A DNA stretch of 64,000 nt from Pinus tabuliformis (GCA_031772625.1 CM062814.1:365463750-365527749), one strand, 5' to 3'. Shown: positions 1-11,354, numbered from the stretch's first letter. Translations and numbers: made by a program. The notes: generated by a model from the sequence alone, not told the origin.

Positions 1-368
1 GCAACTATAGTTTTGTTGTCTTCACTTTCTCCATGCCTTGATATGCTACCTTGAGTTTCCCATGCTTCTTTGGATCTCTTAGCTGCTGCTATCCTTGGAA
101 ACACACTCTCATGCACTGCTTGATACAAAAAGTAGAGGGCTTTAGAATCCTTCTTCTTATTGCTCTTCAATAGATCTTTCTCTACCTGAGTTAAGTTATT
201 AAACTGATTTTCATCTGCTGGTTCTTCAAAACCATCATCAGCAAATTACCATAAGTCCTGGGAAGCAAGCAAAGCTTTCATAGTTATTGCCCAATAGTCA
301 TAGTTCTTTCCATTAAATTGTGGGAGCTGAGTATTAAATATACCCATGCTAGTGCTGGCTCCAGCCAT
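1..368 (-). pseudogene. gag: copia gag N-terminus (partial, nonsense mutation)
   Basis: Read on the minus strand from an ATG at 368, the frame opens MAGASTSMGIFNTQLPQFNG and continues with NYDYWAITMKALLASQDLW, the classic start of plant copia Gag (DUF4219 followed by UBN2/retrotran_gag_2). A TAA at 248-246 interrupts it at codon 41. The frame then reopens with FEEPADENQ and a DSKALYFLYQAVHESVFPR segment typical of UBN2. Gag packages element RNA into virus-like particles. The first 17 or so residues differ from those of a gypsy Gag and no zinc knuckle is reached before the window ends. The copia assignment is solid; the exact lineage is not determined. Confidence 0.75.
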
Positions 369-565
369 TCTTGCACTCTTAACTATGCTTCAAAACTACT
401 TGACTGCGTATTTAAAAGAACCGACTGTCTTCAATAGGAACACAAAAACTAACTTGAGAAATACCTTGGATTCTTTCTTGACTGAGTCTTCACTCTGCTG
501 GAGAAGCTGCTGCAGCAAGAAATCCTTCCTTCAACTTCTTTGACACCTTCAAAGAGCCTGGACAA

Positions 566-577
566 GCTCTGATACCA
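566..577 (-). other. primer binding site, tRNA-iMet type
   Basis: On the minus strand the sequence directly after the LTR is TGGTATCAGAGC, the standard complement of the 3' end of plant initiator tRNA-Met. It abuts the LTR end at 578 with no spacer. Confidence 0.85.
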
Positions 578-1102
578 TGATGGGAATTTCTGATAATTCC
601 AAACAAAAATGAACAGAGAATAATGATCTGTTTTAACACAGAAAAAAAAATTTGTTTGCTGAAGACAGAGTTTTTCACACCAAAAAAAACTTGTATTCAT
701 TAATAGAAAACAACTGTTACATAAAAGAAATCTTTCTCTATCAGAGGGATTACAACCAGAATGCTTCAGTTCCAACAAGAATTTACTTTGTTTCTCCAAA
801 AACTAACACTGCTGAAACACTATGTTTCTGCTTTCAAATTTTACACTGCTGTGTGTAAAATTTTTACTCCTTACACTCACGCTGCTGCACATTACATTTT
901 ACATATTCTCCACAATAAAAATTGTGATTCCACGCTGCCCTGTTCCCTCCTTCTTCGCACTGCTATGCGTATTACATTGCATATGTAACAAAAAACAAAA
1001 CAAAAAAAACATTACATATTACATGTCCCGTGAATAAAAATAAAATTAAAGACTTCACCTAAAATCTACCAACCACAGTAAATTTCCTTAATTACTTCAA
1101 CA
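578..1102 (-). repeat. 5' LTR of the copia element
   Basis: On the minus strand the LTR ends ..CCCATCA immediately before the PBS. A plausible LTR start is TGTTGAAGTAATTAAGG, placing the outer edge at 1102, but the partner LTR is outside the window, so that edge is a guess. The interior has CTGCT-rich and ATTACAT-rich short repeats. The small open frames here have no coding character. Confidence 0.5.
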
Positions 1103-1368
1103 TGGTGTTATATTAATTTCCGGAACGAAGGTACAGTTAGCGAATTGGATACGGATTTTCAATCAACATACTTGAATGTACATTGCAGTAAACAAACAAC
1201 ATGCTGCCGCTACCAAAACCATAGATTTGGTCCACATTAATCGGATGACTGTTGGTAATATGGCGCGACCTTTTCTGCTAAAGTTTATGTGCTGGTGAAA
1301 TGGCTTTTCCAAAACTACTCAGGACATGTGGCAACTGATAATTGTGATCGCTGCCCTCCGAAAATTAC

Positions 1369-2790
1369 CAGTGTTCGTTGAAAGGCGGTGCAGGGAGCTG
1401 ATGACGGGTTTCTACAATAAATGCCACTGCAGTTGGAATTACATTTCAACACCTAGCTACTGTGCATGGAGCTTTCGTAATCTACCCTAAGAAAGAAAGC
1501 TCATATCCCTTTCCTAAACCCCATGGAGAAACTCCTCTTATAATGGGTAATGAGTTCCTTTGATCTTCGATATAGAAATCATTAATGTATGTTTAATGGC
1601 TAATATTTATTAAAAGCGATGATGTAATTGAACAGGAGAATGGTGGAACGCTGACCCTATCGCGGTTATAGACGAAGCACTCCGCACTGGTGGTCCGCCC
1701 AATTTGTCGGATGCATATACCCTAAATGGACAGCCAGGAGACCTGTATAACTGCTCTAGGGCAGGTATTAATAATTTCCTTTCATAGATCAGGTATGGAA
1801 ATTATATAAATCGGTTTGTTGAATATTGACATATAGATATTGTTGATGTAGGAACATTTCGGTTTCTGGTAAAACAAGTAGAAACTTACCTTCTATGGAT
1901 GGTCAATGCTGCACTTAATAGTGCCCACTTTTTCAAGATCGCAAGCCACAAATTTACAGTTGTAGCTGTGGATGCTTCCTACACCAAGCCATACAAAACA
2001 GATGTAATCGTCATTGCTCCCGGTCAGACCACCAATGTTCTTGTCACGGTTGACCAACCTGTAGGCAGATACTATATGGCTGCCCGAGATTATAATAATC
2101 AAGCAGCAGGTGATTTCGATAACACTACAACTACAACCATTTTTGAGTACGTGGGACATCAAAATACACGTCCCATTTTACCTAAGCTTCCATACTACAA
2201 TGACATTGTGGTCGTCACTAGATTTAGTACAGAACTGCGAAGCCTCAATTCCAAAGAGTTCCCAGTGGACGTTCCACATAGCATAGATGATGGCCTCATC
2301 ACAACAGTTGGACTGGGATTACTTCCATGTGAAGCTGGAAACACCTGTCAAGGCCCCAATGGAACAAGGCTCAGTGCGAGCACGAACAACATGTCCTTTG
2401 TATTGCCCAGCGTCACCCTGCTCCAGGCTTATTATTTTAGTATTAATGGTGTTTTTAGGAGGGATTTTCCATCAAAACCTCCCCTTAGATTCAACTATAC
2501 AGGGGACAATATTCCCAAAAGATTTGGGCTCCTGAACTAGCGACAAAGGTGAGAGTTGTCATGTACAACTCAATAGTACAACTGGTGTATCAGACAACAA
2601 ACATCTTTGTGGCAGAGAACCATCCGATGCATCTTCATGGTTACAATTTTTACGTGGTGGGACAAGGTTTCAGGAACTATAACCCAATAACCGACCCGCT
2701 TAAGTTCAATCTGGTTGATCCTCCACAGCGCAACACCGTCATCGCTCCAATAAGCGGCTGCATTGCCATCAGATTCAAAGCTGACAATCC

Positions 2791-2853
<63 letters not shown>

Positions 2854-3078
2854 TATATATAAACTCATTTTCTATTCAATTTCATTATTATCATATTGAA
2901 TTTGCTCGCTCGATATTAAATGCAAATTATCTTCATTCTTTGGACAGGAGTATGGTTTCTGCACTGCCATTTAGATGACCATTTAGCATGGGGATTGAAT
3001 ATGGTGTTCCTAGTGAAAAACGGTCCCGGTCCTTTGGCAACATTGGAGCCTCCCCCTGCAGACCTTCCCAAGTGCTAG
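1369..3078 (+). pseudogene. laccase (multicopper oxidase) pseudogene
   Basis: Plant laccases are secreted copper oxidases that couple monolignols in lignification. Visible exons are about 1450-1546 (ATVHGAFVIYPKKESSYPF...), 1636-1764 ([19 protein letters not shown]), 1852-2792 (second and third cupredoxin domains) and 2948-3078 (stop TAG at 3076-3078). All joins are GT-AG and the phases are consistent. Copper ligands HPMHLHG and HCHLDDH are present. Defects: around 1369-1449 the WADGP region is scrambled and the WHAH copper motif of domain 1 is missing; upstream exons and the signal peptide are not recognisable; one base is lost near 2526, turning the expected D-L-W-A-P into a frameshift that ends at TAG 2538-2540, after which the frame resumes at about 2549. 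Introns are kept, so this is a decayed gene copy and not a retrocopy. The exon part from 1636 on is very well preserved, suggesting recent death. Confidence 0.9.
2794..2862. repeat. (TA)n microsatellite in last laccase intron
   Basis: About 28 TA units with one interruption begin right at the splice donor of the final laccase intron (donor GTATAT at 2793). Frames that run through it encode only Tyr-Ile repeats and are artefacts. Confidence 0.95.
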
Positions 3079-3794
3079 ATAGAGATAAGGAAATATCAAT
3101 AACCAGATCAGAATACTTCACGAAGTACAAGGATCTGGACACATTGAGGGATCCTTATTGATTTAAAATATACGACCATTAGTGGCGTAGTTAAAATAAA
3201 CTTCAAACATGATGGAAAACTGTGTTTTATATTCGTGGGATTGCTAACGGAACATGAATAGGCTAGGACTGTATTTTCTTCTGGTAAGGATTTTCATTTT
3301 GGGATATTGAATTCAAGTTAGTTTTTATTACATTTTTATAAGCCTGAGATTTTTTTTATAATAAAATTGGAATAGGAATTTCAGGAGAATTGGGAATTTC
3401 CACCGATTCAGATTCAGTGTTATTATTGTATCAGATTCACTCATTATAATTAGTAATTATTTTATAAATATCATAATTATTTTATAAATGTCAGACATTG
3501 ACTTATATTTTATAAATAACCATTATTTTATAAAGGTTACATATTGATATTTATAACATGTTCAACATTTAGAACATGTGTTTATAGATTTGAACACTGA
3601 AAAATAATTAAACAAATAAATTATTCAGTGTCATTACTACGATTAAATGGAGTATTAGAATAAGTATCATTATTACACAATTATTTTATAATTCCTTAAC
3701 CATTATTTTATAAATATCACAAATTGACATTACAACAAGTTTCCATATTTCCATAGACTTAAGTACAAACAAATAATTAAAAAGAAAAATCGCC
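3079..3794. other. AT-rich spacer with internal imperfect duplication
   Basis: No gene is seen. The block around 3453-3600 (repeated ATTATTTTATAAAT, then a short run ending in aacaaataaat) recurs imperfectly at about 3680-3790. It probably includes the 3' flank of the laccase relic; no clear polyadenylation signal was assigned. Confidence 0.5.
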
Positions 3795-3799
3795 ATAAC
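3795..3799. repeat. target site duplication, left copy (ATAAC)
   Basis: ATAAC stands directly before the TG of the left LTR at 3800 and again at 14052-14056 directly after the CA of the right LTR. This is a perfect 5-bp duplication proving the element's limits. Confidence 0.92.
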
Positions 3800-6457
3800 T
3801 GTAACACTACAATACAAAAGTAATTTTTTTTTACCTTGATAATAGTATAACTTAACATTAATCATTTGAATGCAATAAGGAATTTATATTTATTTATATA
3901 ACATAGGAAAGGTATTAGTGCTAAGTTATAATTATGCTAATCATAGCACATAAACATTAACAATGTATCTATGTTCCAACCTCGAGAATCAACATTCGGC
4001 TGTCAATAATATTTTATACGGTACAATGGGTGTTATATGAATTTGATTGTTGGTACTACGGAATATGAATGGCTATATAGTAGTTTCTTTAATCGAGTTA
4101 ATGCTTTACGCTGGCCTGGAATGAATGTTGCCGAGAATCACTCGGGCAACTGACGCTTGTCCAACTGGCCTTCTCCACATCGTCCATCTGGCACGATGAA
4201 CGATCGGCCTGTCGACTCCATGTGCTATCGCGTGCTCAGGACTCCAGGAGTTAATGTTGCCTCACACATACCTCGAACTTACCATATGATGGTTGTTTCC
4301 CGGGTTTTCTATGTTCAATCCTACGGCGGAGATGAAACCGTCCAGATCGATGGTTGAAATCGATCCAGGGGTCAGTGGTATGCCTTGAAAGCCTTTTATG
4401 CGTCTGGAAAATTCTTTAGCAGTTCATTGTTAGAATGATCCTCTGTCATTCACAGTTCTCCGGTGCTTCGCATTTTGTACAGGAGTCGTTTCCTTCAGGC
4501 GGTCTGTTGTGCGAAAGGAACTCTACCTTCCGTCCTCGGTCATGGTAAGATGCTCACCCAGATGAATTTCAACTTGATTTACAGTTCATTTTCTTTTTGT
4601 TTAATTTCTTTCACAGAGTTAAATCTTATACTGTTCTTGTTTTTTTGAATGAGTCTCAGGTGCGGAGTCTCGTTGCCGAGGCCGGCGCGCGATGGAGGGC
4701 CTGTTCTGCCTTCCATACCCACTCCATGTTCCGGGTAAGAGTTGTATACTTCTATGGTTTAACATTTGAGGAAGGACCCTGGGTAACGGACTAAGCCGTT
4801 GTCCTTCTTGCCAGGCTATCTGAGTTATGCTTGTGCATGGAAGTCCATCGCTGTTTCATGGGTTTCCTTCCATGAGGAAAATTAACGGTTTTCCCGTCTC
4901 TGTTGCTTTGTAAATTAATTGGGTTTTGCGCCAAACAGACCAGGCGGAAACCCTAGTTGGGTTGCGTTTAATACCTGACCTTTACTGTATAATTTGTTTC
5001 ATATTCGAGGGTTATCAATTATTAATGTTAGTCGAACTTTGACTGGATAATGTATTGTGAGTTTCTCCATATAATTGTTTACGGTTCAGTTTTTTTTTAA
5101 AAGAAACATTGCTGGTTTATTATGGACAGACTCTCACCTGAGTTCAAAGTTTCTATTGTTCACTGTGTATACTAGATACGCTTGTCTCTTCGGAGGTTTT
5201 TCCTATAATTTATTGTTACTATTTCTTGTTGGAGAATACGTGTTGTCGGCTTCGACTTTGGAAGCCCTCGCTGGTTGCCCAATAATGCTCACACAGGCTA
5301 CGGCCTTTTCTTTACAGGCTTGTTCTTGATTTGTTTGAAATGTCTGTTATCATTCATTTATGTATATGATGTGGGCGCTGCCCTTCCTTTGTTCTTCGAG
5401 CACTGGAGTATTTTTCGTTATCGATTTATTCATTCTTAAAACACACTGTTAAGATGATGATACTGCGATCTTCGATTAGTTGTTTGGTCTAAGAGTATAC
5501 GTATTGACTCAGTTTTGATCTAATACAGTTTTCTTTTCTTATTTCCTCAGTAGCATTCTTGGAATCTCTGTGTACAAATATTTATATTGTTTTCAATTTA
5601 TCTGTGTAGGCTGAAATGAATATACACAGTATTCTGTTTTCCGTTTAACTGCCACTTATGCTACAGGAATTGTTCCAGTATGGAATCTCTGATTTTTAAT
5701 TAAAATCTAGTTTAATCTTTTCTTCCTTCTGCCAGTCGCACAGAAACTTGTTCTTAAAAGTTGTCAATATGTTTCACATTTTCCATCTCTACCGATGCCT
5801 GCATAATTACATAAATTCTTCCAATGCCATGCACAGTCTAGTCTGTCATAGACCTTAATTAATTTCACAGTATATATATAAATCCTTAACAACTATTAAG
5901 TTTCTTAATAGACCATACCTGAACATAGGCAAACTTCTTTATTGCGCTTGTCAACCACCCGACCTTAGGAAGATCCTTCTCGATCTTCCACCCCCAAGCA
6001 CTTCTGCACATCCTCACTGTCTGCAGCTCTCTGGCTATACCAAAGTCACGCTATCTGGTCCTTACCAGACGTAGTGGTTTAGGAAGCTTCCGCCTTCCAA
6101 ACACATGCCATCTGATCTTTACCAGACATAGCATTTTCTGTTTCCAAAGAGTAACTCTTTTTTTTTCTTTCTGCCATCTGATCTCTACCAGACTTGGCAT
6201 AACCTTTTTCCCCTTTTCCTATGGGGTCTCAACCGTCTCATGAAGGTAGTTAGGTTTTCTTTTTCCAACTACCTCAATAGCTACTAACAACAATTAATCA
6301 ACATACTTAATTAAACAGTAGTAGCAACAATTAATTATCATAATTAATTAACAACAGTAGCAACATAGTTATTTTAATTTTACCAAACAGAACCTTAGTC
6401 AACAGTTAAATTTTACTGCCTTACTTAAAACATTATCGATTTACTAGGGGCATTACA
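3800..6457 (-). repeat. 3' LTR of the 3800-14051 chromovirus
   Basis: 2658 bp, starting TGTAACACTAC and ending GGGGCATTACA. It aligns along its whole length with 11355-14051. Short open frames shared by both LTRs (for example near 4597-4794) encode nothing recognisable. The pol stop codon TAA lies at 6455-6453, inside the first five bases of this LTR as read on the minus strand. Confidence 0.93.
6028..6199 (-). promoter_or_regulatory. U3 repeat cluster (3' LTR copy)
   Basis: Three copies of a roughly 26-base motif of the form GCYATCTGRTCYTTACCAGA followed by CRTRGC lie at about 6050-6076, 6106-6132 and 6172-6199. A shorter relative (CTCTGGCTATACCAAAG) lies near 6028. Each contains a small inverted repeat (TCTGRT..ACCAGA). 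Position in U3 suggests enhancer or protein-binding repeats; no factor can be named. Confidence 0.5.
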
Positions 6458-6470
6458 TCTCCCCCTCCTG
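6458..6470 (-). other. polypurine tract
   Basis: On the minus strand AGGAGGGGGAGA sits immediately upstream of the 3' LTR, the expected primer for plus-strand DNA synthesis. The pol frame reads through it as E-G-E-M before stopping inside the LTR. Confidence 0.85.
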
Positions 6471-6680
6471 AAGTTCAACATCGTCCCGATGTTGTTGTCC
6501 ATCCAGAAACAATTCGGGATAGGCTTCTTTCATGCTCTGCTCATCTTCCCAGGTGGCCTCATCTGGCCCAAAGTGCTGCCACTGCACTTTAACCTGGGTG
6601 ATGACTCTTTTCCGCAGCTCGACCCTTCTCCGATCTAGTATGTTCACTGGCTCGACCAGGAATTCTCCTTCCGGTTCCAC

Positions 6681-6759
6681 CTGAAACACATAATATTCAG
6701 ATTAGCAGTTTCTTAACAATCCATCTTTGGTTTATGTTTATCTTACAACATCTTCTTAC
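6681..6759 (-). other. candidate spliceosomal intron inside pol
   Basis: On the minus strand the text reads ..GATATTCAG|GTAAGA .. GTGTTTCAG|GTGGAACC... Removing exactly 79 bases (not a multiple of 3) joins D-I-Q to V-E-P-E-G-E-F in phase 0 and restores the frame into the chromodomain. Without removal the upstream frame hits TAA. The donor is consensus-perfect and the acceptor has a TTTCAG end. That it is spliced is inference. Confidence 0.7.
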
Positions 6760-9700
6760 CTGAATATCCTGCCAACTTATTATGTGTCTAGGGTCATAAA
6801 CATACTTCTTTAAAACGGACACGTGGAAAACATTATGGACCCGGATGTGGCTAGGTAGGGCTAGCTGATAAACTACTGGCCCCACTCATGCTAAAATATG
6901 GAAGGGCCCACAAAAGCGGGGTGCCAATTTGGCACAACCATTCCATTGTAGAGTACTTCTCCTTGCCCGAATTCTGACATATACATGTTCACCCACTTGG
7001 TACTCTCTAAAGGTCCTTTTTCGATCTGCAAAACTTTTTTGTCTATCCTGAGCTATTTTTAAATTAGCCCGCACTCTCTTAACCATTGCTTCCATCTCTT
7101 TTAACATTTCAGGACCTAGCATGAGTCTGTCTTCTGGTCCACCCGAACTAGATGGCGTGCGGAATTTTCGGCTGTAAAGTACTTCGAATGGACTCATCCG
7201 CAAGGATGCATGATATCCATTGTTATAGGCAAACTCTACAAGGTGTAAATACTCTTCCCAACGAGTGGGTTGTTGCATCACATATGACCTCAGCATATCC
7301 TCCACCACTTGATTCACCCGCTCAGTCTGTCCGTCAGTCTGCGGATGATAAGCGATTCTAAAATTCAATTGAGTCCCCAAACCTTCAAACAAGGTCTTCT
7401 AAAAGGCTGATGTGAATTTAACATCGCGATTAGATATTATAGTTTTTGGCAGCCCATGGAGTTTAAATATGTTTTGCATAAAAACATTTGCAATTTGTGC
7501 TGCACGATACGTAGATTGAACTGGTATGAAGTGGGCTGACTTACTGAGTTTGTCCACTACAACCATAATAGAGTCATTATTCCTCTTGGACTTTGGTAAC
7601 CCTGTAATAAAGTCCATGGTGATAATCTCCCACTTCCATTCTGGTATAGGTAATGGCTGTAGCAAACCCGCAGGGTGTTGATGTTCAGCCTTAACCTGTT
7701 GACATTCTAAGCATCGCGCCAGATATTCTACTACATCTCTTTTCATGCCTGGCCAGTGATATTCCTTCCGAAGCGAGGTGATTAACTTTTGATAACCCGG
7801 ATGTCCCGCATAAGGACTTTTATGATATTCATCCAGAATCTTTTCCTTAATATCGCCCTGATTGGGTACATATATTCTTTTCTGGTAGCATAAAATGCCT
7901 GCTGCATTCAATTCATAACCTTGTTGCATTATGTGGATATTTAAGTTCTGCACCAGTTGCTTCTTTTGTTGGTAGATTTGATCTTGTTCAGCAGCCTCTT
8001 TAATTTCTTTGCCAAGGGTAGACTGTCCTTCACTAATGCCAATTTCATAAAGACAATGCACCTTTCGGCTCAGTGCATCGGCCACCCAGTTTTCTTTTCC
8101 TTTTAGGTGTTTGATTTCAAAATCAAAACCGCCCAAAAAGTCCACCCACCTAGCTTGCCTAGCGTTTAAAGTTGGTTGACTAAAGTAGCTAGTTAAGCTA
8201 TGGTGATCTGTCATCAATAAAAAATTTCTTCCCACCAAATAATGGCACCACATTTTTAGTGCATGTACTACAACAGTTAGTTCCAGATCATAGGCAGAAT
8301 ACTTCTGCTCATGTTCTTTCAATTTTCTGGATTCATACGCGATCACTTTCCCTTCCTGCATCAGCACCCCACCTACACCCTCTTTGCTTGCATCTGTGCA
8401 GACTACGTAATCTTTTTCCAGGTCTGCAATACTCAGCACAGGTGCAGTGGTGAGCAGGTATTTGAGCTGTTCAAAGCTCCGTTGACATTCTGCTGTCCAC
8501 TTAAATATTTTTCCTTTCTTCTGCAAGGAGGTGATAGGGTATGCAACCCTGGAGAAGCCTTCCACGAACCGTCTATAATATCCAGCCAGCCCCATGAAAG
8601 ACCTGATATCTGCCACGTCCTTTGGTGTTGGCCATTCCATTATGGTTTTGATCTTTTCAGGGTCCACAACAATGCCTTCCTTGGTGATGATATGCCCCAA
8701 ATACTGGATCTGCTCTTTATAAAAATCACATTTGCTAAATTTACCATATAGCTGATGTTCCCATAGTGTCTGTAACACGAGTCTGAGATGCTCCTCATGC
8801 TCTTTAATATTCTGAGAGTATATAAGTATATCATCAATAAAAATTAATACGAATTTGTCTAAGTACTAATGAAATACACTATTCATCAGGCACATAAATG
8901 TCGCAGGTGCATTGGTCAACCCAAAAGGCAGTACCACAAACTCGTAATGCCTGTAACAAGTTCGAAAAGCTGTTTTGGCTATGTCCTCCTCCTTAATTCT
9001 GATTTGATGATAACCAGACCTCAAATCGATCTTTGAAAAGATTGTCGCCCCTTTCACTTGATCAAACAGTTCATCAATGCATGGTAGTGGGTATTTATTT
9101 TTAACTGTCAATTTATTCAGCTGTCTATAATCTATGCACATACGGAGGGTTCCGTCCTTTTTCCTAACAAACAGTACAGGGGCTCCCCAAGGGGATACGT
9201 TGGGACGGATATACTTCTTGTCTAACAGCTCTTGCAGCTGCATTTTTAATTCTATTAATTCCGACACAATCATCCGGTGTGGTGTTCGAGACACTGGGGC
9301 TGCACCGGGTACCAATTCTATGGTAAAATCTAAATCTCTTTTGGGCGACAGCCCTGGTACTTCTTCGGGAAATACATCTGTAAAATCTTGCACTACTGGT
9401 ATGCTTCCCATAGCAGCAATTTTATCTTCAGATTTGGCATATCCTACTTGTACTGCATATATTTGACATTTTTTCCTGATGCTTTTAGCTAGCTGTGAGG
9501 CTGTAATTGGCCGGATCTGCACTGGTTTCAGGATACCCTGAATTTCCTTTTCATTTCCCAGTTCGTCCCGATAAGAAATTGTTTTTGTCTTGCAGTTTAT
9601 TATAGACCACTGCCTTTCCAGCCAATCCATCCCGATCAGCACATCATACGAACCGAGAGGGAGTACATTCAATTCTGTCATCACTGTCTGACCGGCTATC

Positions 9701-10252
9701 CTTAATGGGCAGTTGCTGACCTTAGCCAACACTCGTCTTTTAGCCCCGGTTGCAAGCTGTACTAACCATGGATTCTTAAACTTAATGGTTTGCAAACTAC
9801 AATTTTCCACAACTTTGGGACTAACATAGCTTAAGGTAGCTCCTGGGTCTACTAAAATGGAAACAGTTCGATCAAAAATCTTACCTTCAAATTCTATCAT
9901 TGTTGGCTGGTAATCAGCTTGACGATCCTCGAGGGCAGCATTTATTCTGGGTATGGACCGAGCCACGTCTCCCACTGTGGAGGCTTCATAAACCTGGGAC
10001 ACCTGATCACTTTCCTTTCGGTGAGGGCAATTTTTAATATAGTGTGGCCCGCCACAACCCCAGCACTGTACTGGTGGCCTAGCTGAACCCTCATTATCAG
10101 CTCTACCCGGCTGCTCACTGTATTTAGATTCATTAGGTGGCTTTAATCTGAGCTGATTTTTGGACTGGTTTCTATTGCTGGCCCCTTTGGAGAATCCCTT
10201 GTTGAAATTGTTGTGAGCTCCCTTAACTCCCACAGTCATTCTGCTGCTTTTT

Positions 10253-11192
10253 TTATCTGCCCAACGCTTCCAAAATTTTCTCCTTTTTGTTTATTCTGCT
10301 GATAACATATTCTAGCTTTCCATATCGCTTTGTCCATGGTCTTCGGATTATCAAATTCGATCCTTTCCTACATTGCCTGGGGTAGGCTGCTAACGAATCG
10401 CTGCACTTTTGCCTTTTCCTCCCGAATATACGGTACATAGCGAAGCAGAGATGTAAATTTAGTAATGAATTCATCCATGGTCTACTGCCCAAGTCGTAGA
10501 TCATGAAAATCCCGTGCTTTTTCATCGTAGAAACGTTCAGTTAAGTATTTCTCCTTGAAGTATCTTTGAAAAGTTTCCCAAGTTGCATCTTTCTCACTCA
10601 CCCCCCAAACCATCTTGACTTCCTCCCACCATAATGTAGCCTTAGCCTGCAGCTGGAAAATGGCTAGTCGTGCCTTAGGATGGTGATCATACTCGTAGAC
10701 TTGGAAATATTTGTTCATGTTGATTAACCAAGCTTCTGTGGCCTCTTTGGACTCCTCGTCAAGTTGTGGTGGCTTGATCTTCCGAAACTTCCCTTGTAGT
10801 TCTATCCGCTGTCTTTTTGGGATTTGATGTTCAGAGGCGTTATCAGATTTCTCTCCTCGAACCTCCACTCTTTCCTCTGTTTCCTCCTGTTCGGTGTGAT
10901 AGCCCTCTTCATCTGATACTCGTGTTTGCTCAGGGCTAGGATGAGGCTGGTGCTGGTTTTGTTTATCTGATAAACTTTTCATGATCCTTTCTTGTTCCAT
11001 GGTTAATCTGGCATTGTCCTCACGCAAACGGGCCATCTCGTTCTTCAGTTCTTGGACTGTCTCCAATATAGTCAAATTAGTGCTGCGGGCTTCCTCTCCC
11101 AGCTGTACCCATATCTCAGGATTTCCCTGAGGGTGAGTAACGTTGTCTAGTCGATTCATATTTCCATGAGGAGCGCTGCTCGTTCTCCTCAT
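10253..11192 (-). pseudogene. gag: gag of the 3800-14051 chromovirus (broken)
   Basis: Starts MRRTSSAPHGNMNRLDNVTH at 11192. Residues 30-75 form a likely coiled coil (ILETVQELKNEMARLREDNA), followed by an acidic Glu/Arg-rich stretch and the retrotrans_gag core (ATEAWLINMNKYFQV, LWWEEVK, FKEKYLTERFYDEKARDF). TAG at 10484-10482 interrupts it, then the same type of sequence continues (DEFITKFTSLLRYVPYIREE) in the next segment with another TAG and an end at 10253. The zinc-knuckle part resumes at 10239 in another frame, so there is also a frameshift near 10250. Gag would form the particle that packages element RNA. Confidence 0.85.
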
Positions 11193-11333
11193 TCTGTTGT
11201 CACCTGAACAGAGATTAGTTCATTTCAACAGATATGATTTGCAATATATTAGAATAACCCCTTGCTTGCTTGTTAATTTGGTTACTTATGTATTGTTGTC
11301 TCCATTATGATTAACCCGAGGTCACAGAGTTGT
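11193..11333 (-). other. 5' leader between PBS and gag
   Basis: About 140 bases of AT-rich leader. A CTGTTCAG|GTGACA sequence just upstream of the gag ATG resembles a splice acceptor, but no matching donor was established. Confidence 0.4.
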
Positions 11334-11352
11334 AACCTGGGCTCTGATACCA
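11334..11352 (-). other. primer binding site, tRNA-iMet type
   Basis: On the minus strand TGGTATCAGAGCCCAGGTT follows the 5' LTR after a two-base spacer (AG). It is an excellent match to the complement of initiator tRNA-Met. Confidence 0.9.
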
Positions 11353-11354
11353 CT

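Larger units (their letters stand above)
1..1102 (-). mobile_element. Ty1/copia LTR retrotransposon, 5' part only
   Basis: This is the 5' end of a copia element on the minus strand, in the order LTR, primer binding site, gag start; the rest lies beyond the window's left edge. The gag translation has the copia N-terminal layout (an asparagine-tyrosine-aspartate-tyrosine-tryptophan motif, then a basic HES-F-PRIAAA-type stretch). The PBS matches tRNA-iMet. A premature stop in gag shows the copy is dead. The insertion lies next to the broken 5' side of the laccase relic and may have helped destroy it (inference). Confidence 0.75.
6453..10239 (-). pseudogene. pol: gag C-terminus and pol (PR-RT-RNH-IN-chromodomain), broken by stops
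   Basis: In order: zinc knuckle [13 protein letters not shown]; aspartic protease core [13 protein letters not shown] (DPGA where DSGA is usual); RT with [41 protein letters not shown] and FIDDILIY; RNase H with CTDASKEGVGGVL and ALSRKVH; integrase with an H-H-C-C head (ending CLECQQVKAEH), MDFITGLPKSK and YHPQTDGQTERVNQ; then a chromodomain (VKVQWQHFGPDEATWEDE). The frame is constant but cut by TAG at 8868-8866 (in RT, just before the FIDD motif), TAG at 7401-7399 and TGA at 6888-6886 (both in IN). A 79-bp GT-AG segment at 6759-6681 separates IN tail and chromodomain. The stop is at 6455-6453. Reading continuously otherwise over 1,200 codons shows recent decay. Integrase plus chromodomain would direct insertion to marked chromatin in a live copy. 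Confidence 0.92.

Noticed and set aside
2549-2899. 116-codon open frame across laccase exon end and (TA)n
   Set aside because: It reads through a clear GT donor into microsatellite; only the part to 2792 is laccase exon.
4157-5329. Several 60-85 codon plus-strand frames within the chromovirus LTR
   Set aside because: They recur in both LTRs but are antisense to the element, short, and have no domain; treated as LTR sequence.
8311-8751. 146-codon plus-strand frame
   Set aside because: It is the antisense shadow of RT/RNase H coding sequence.
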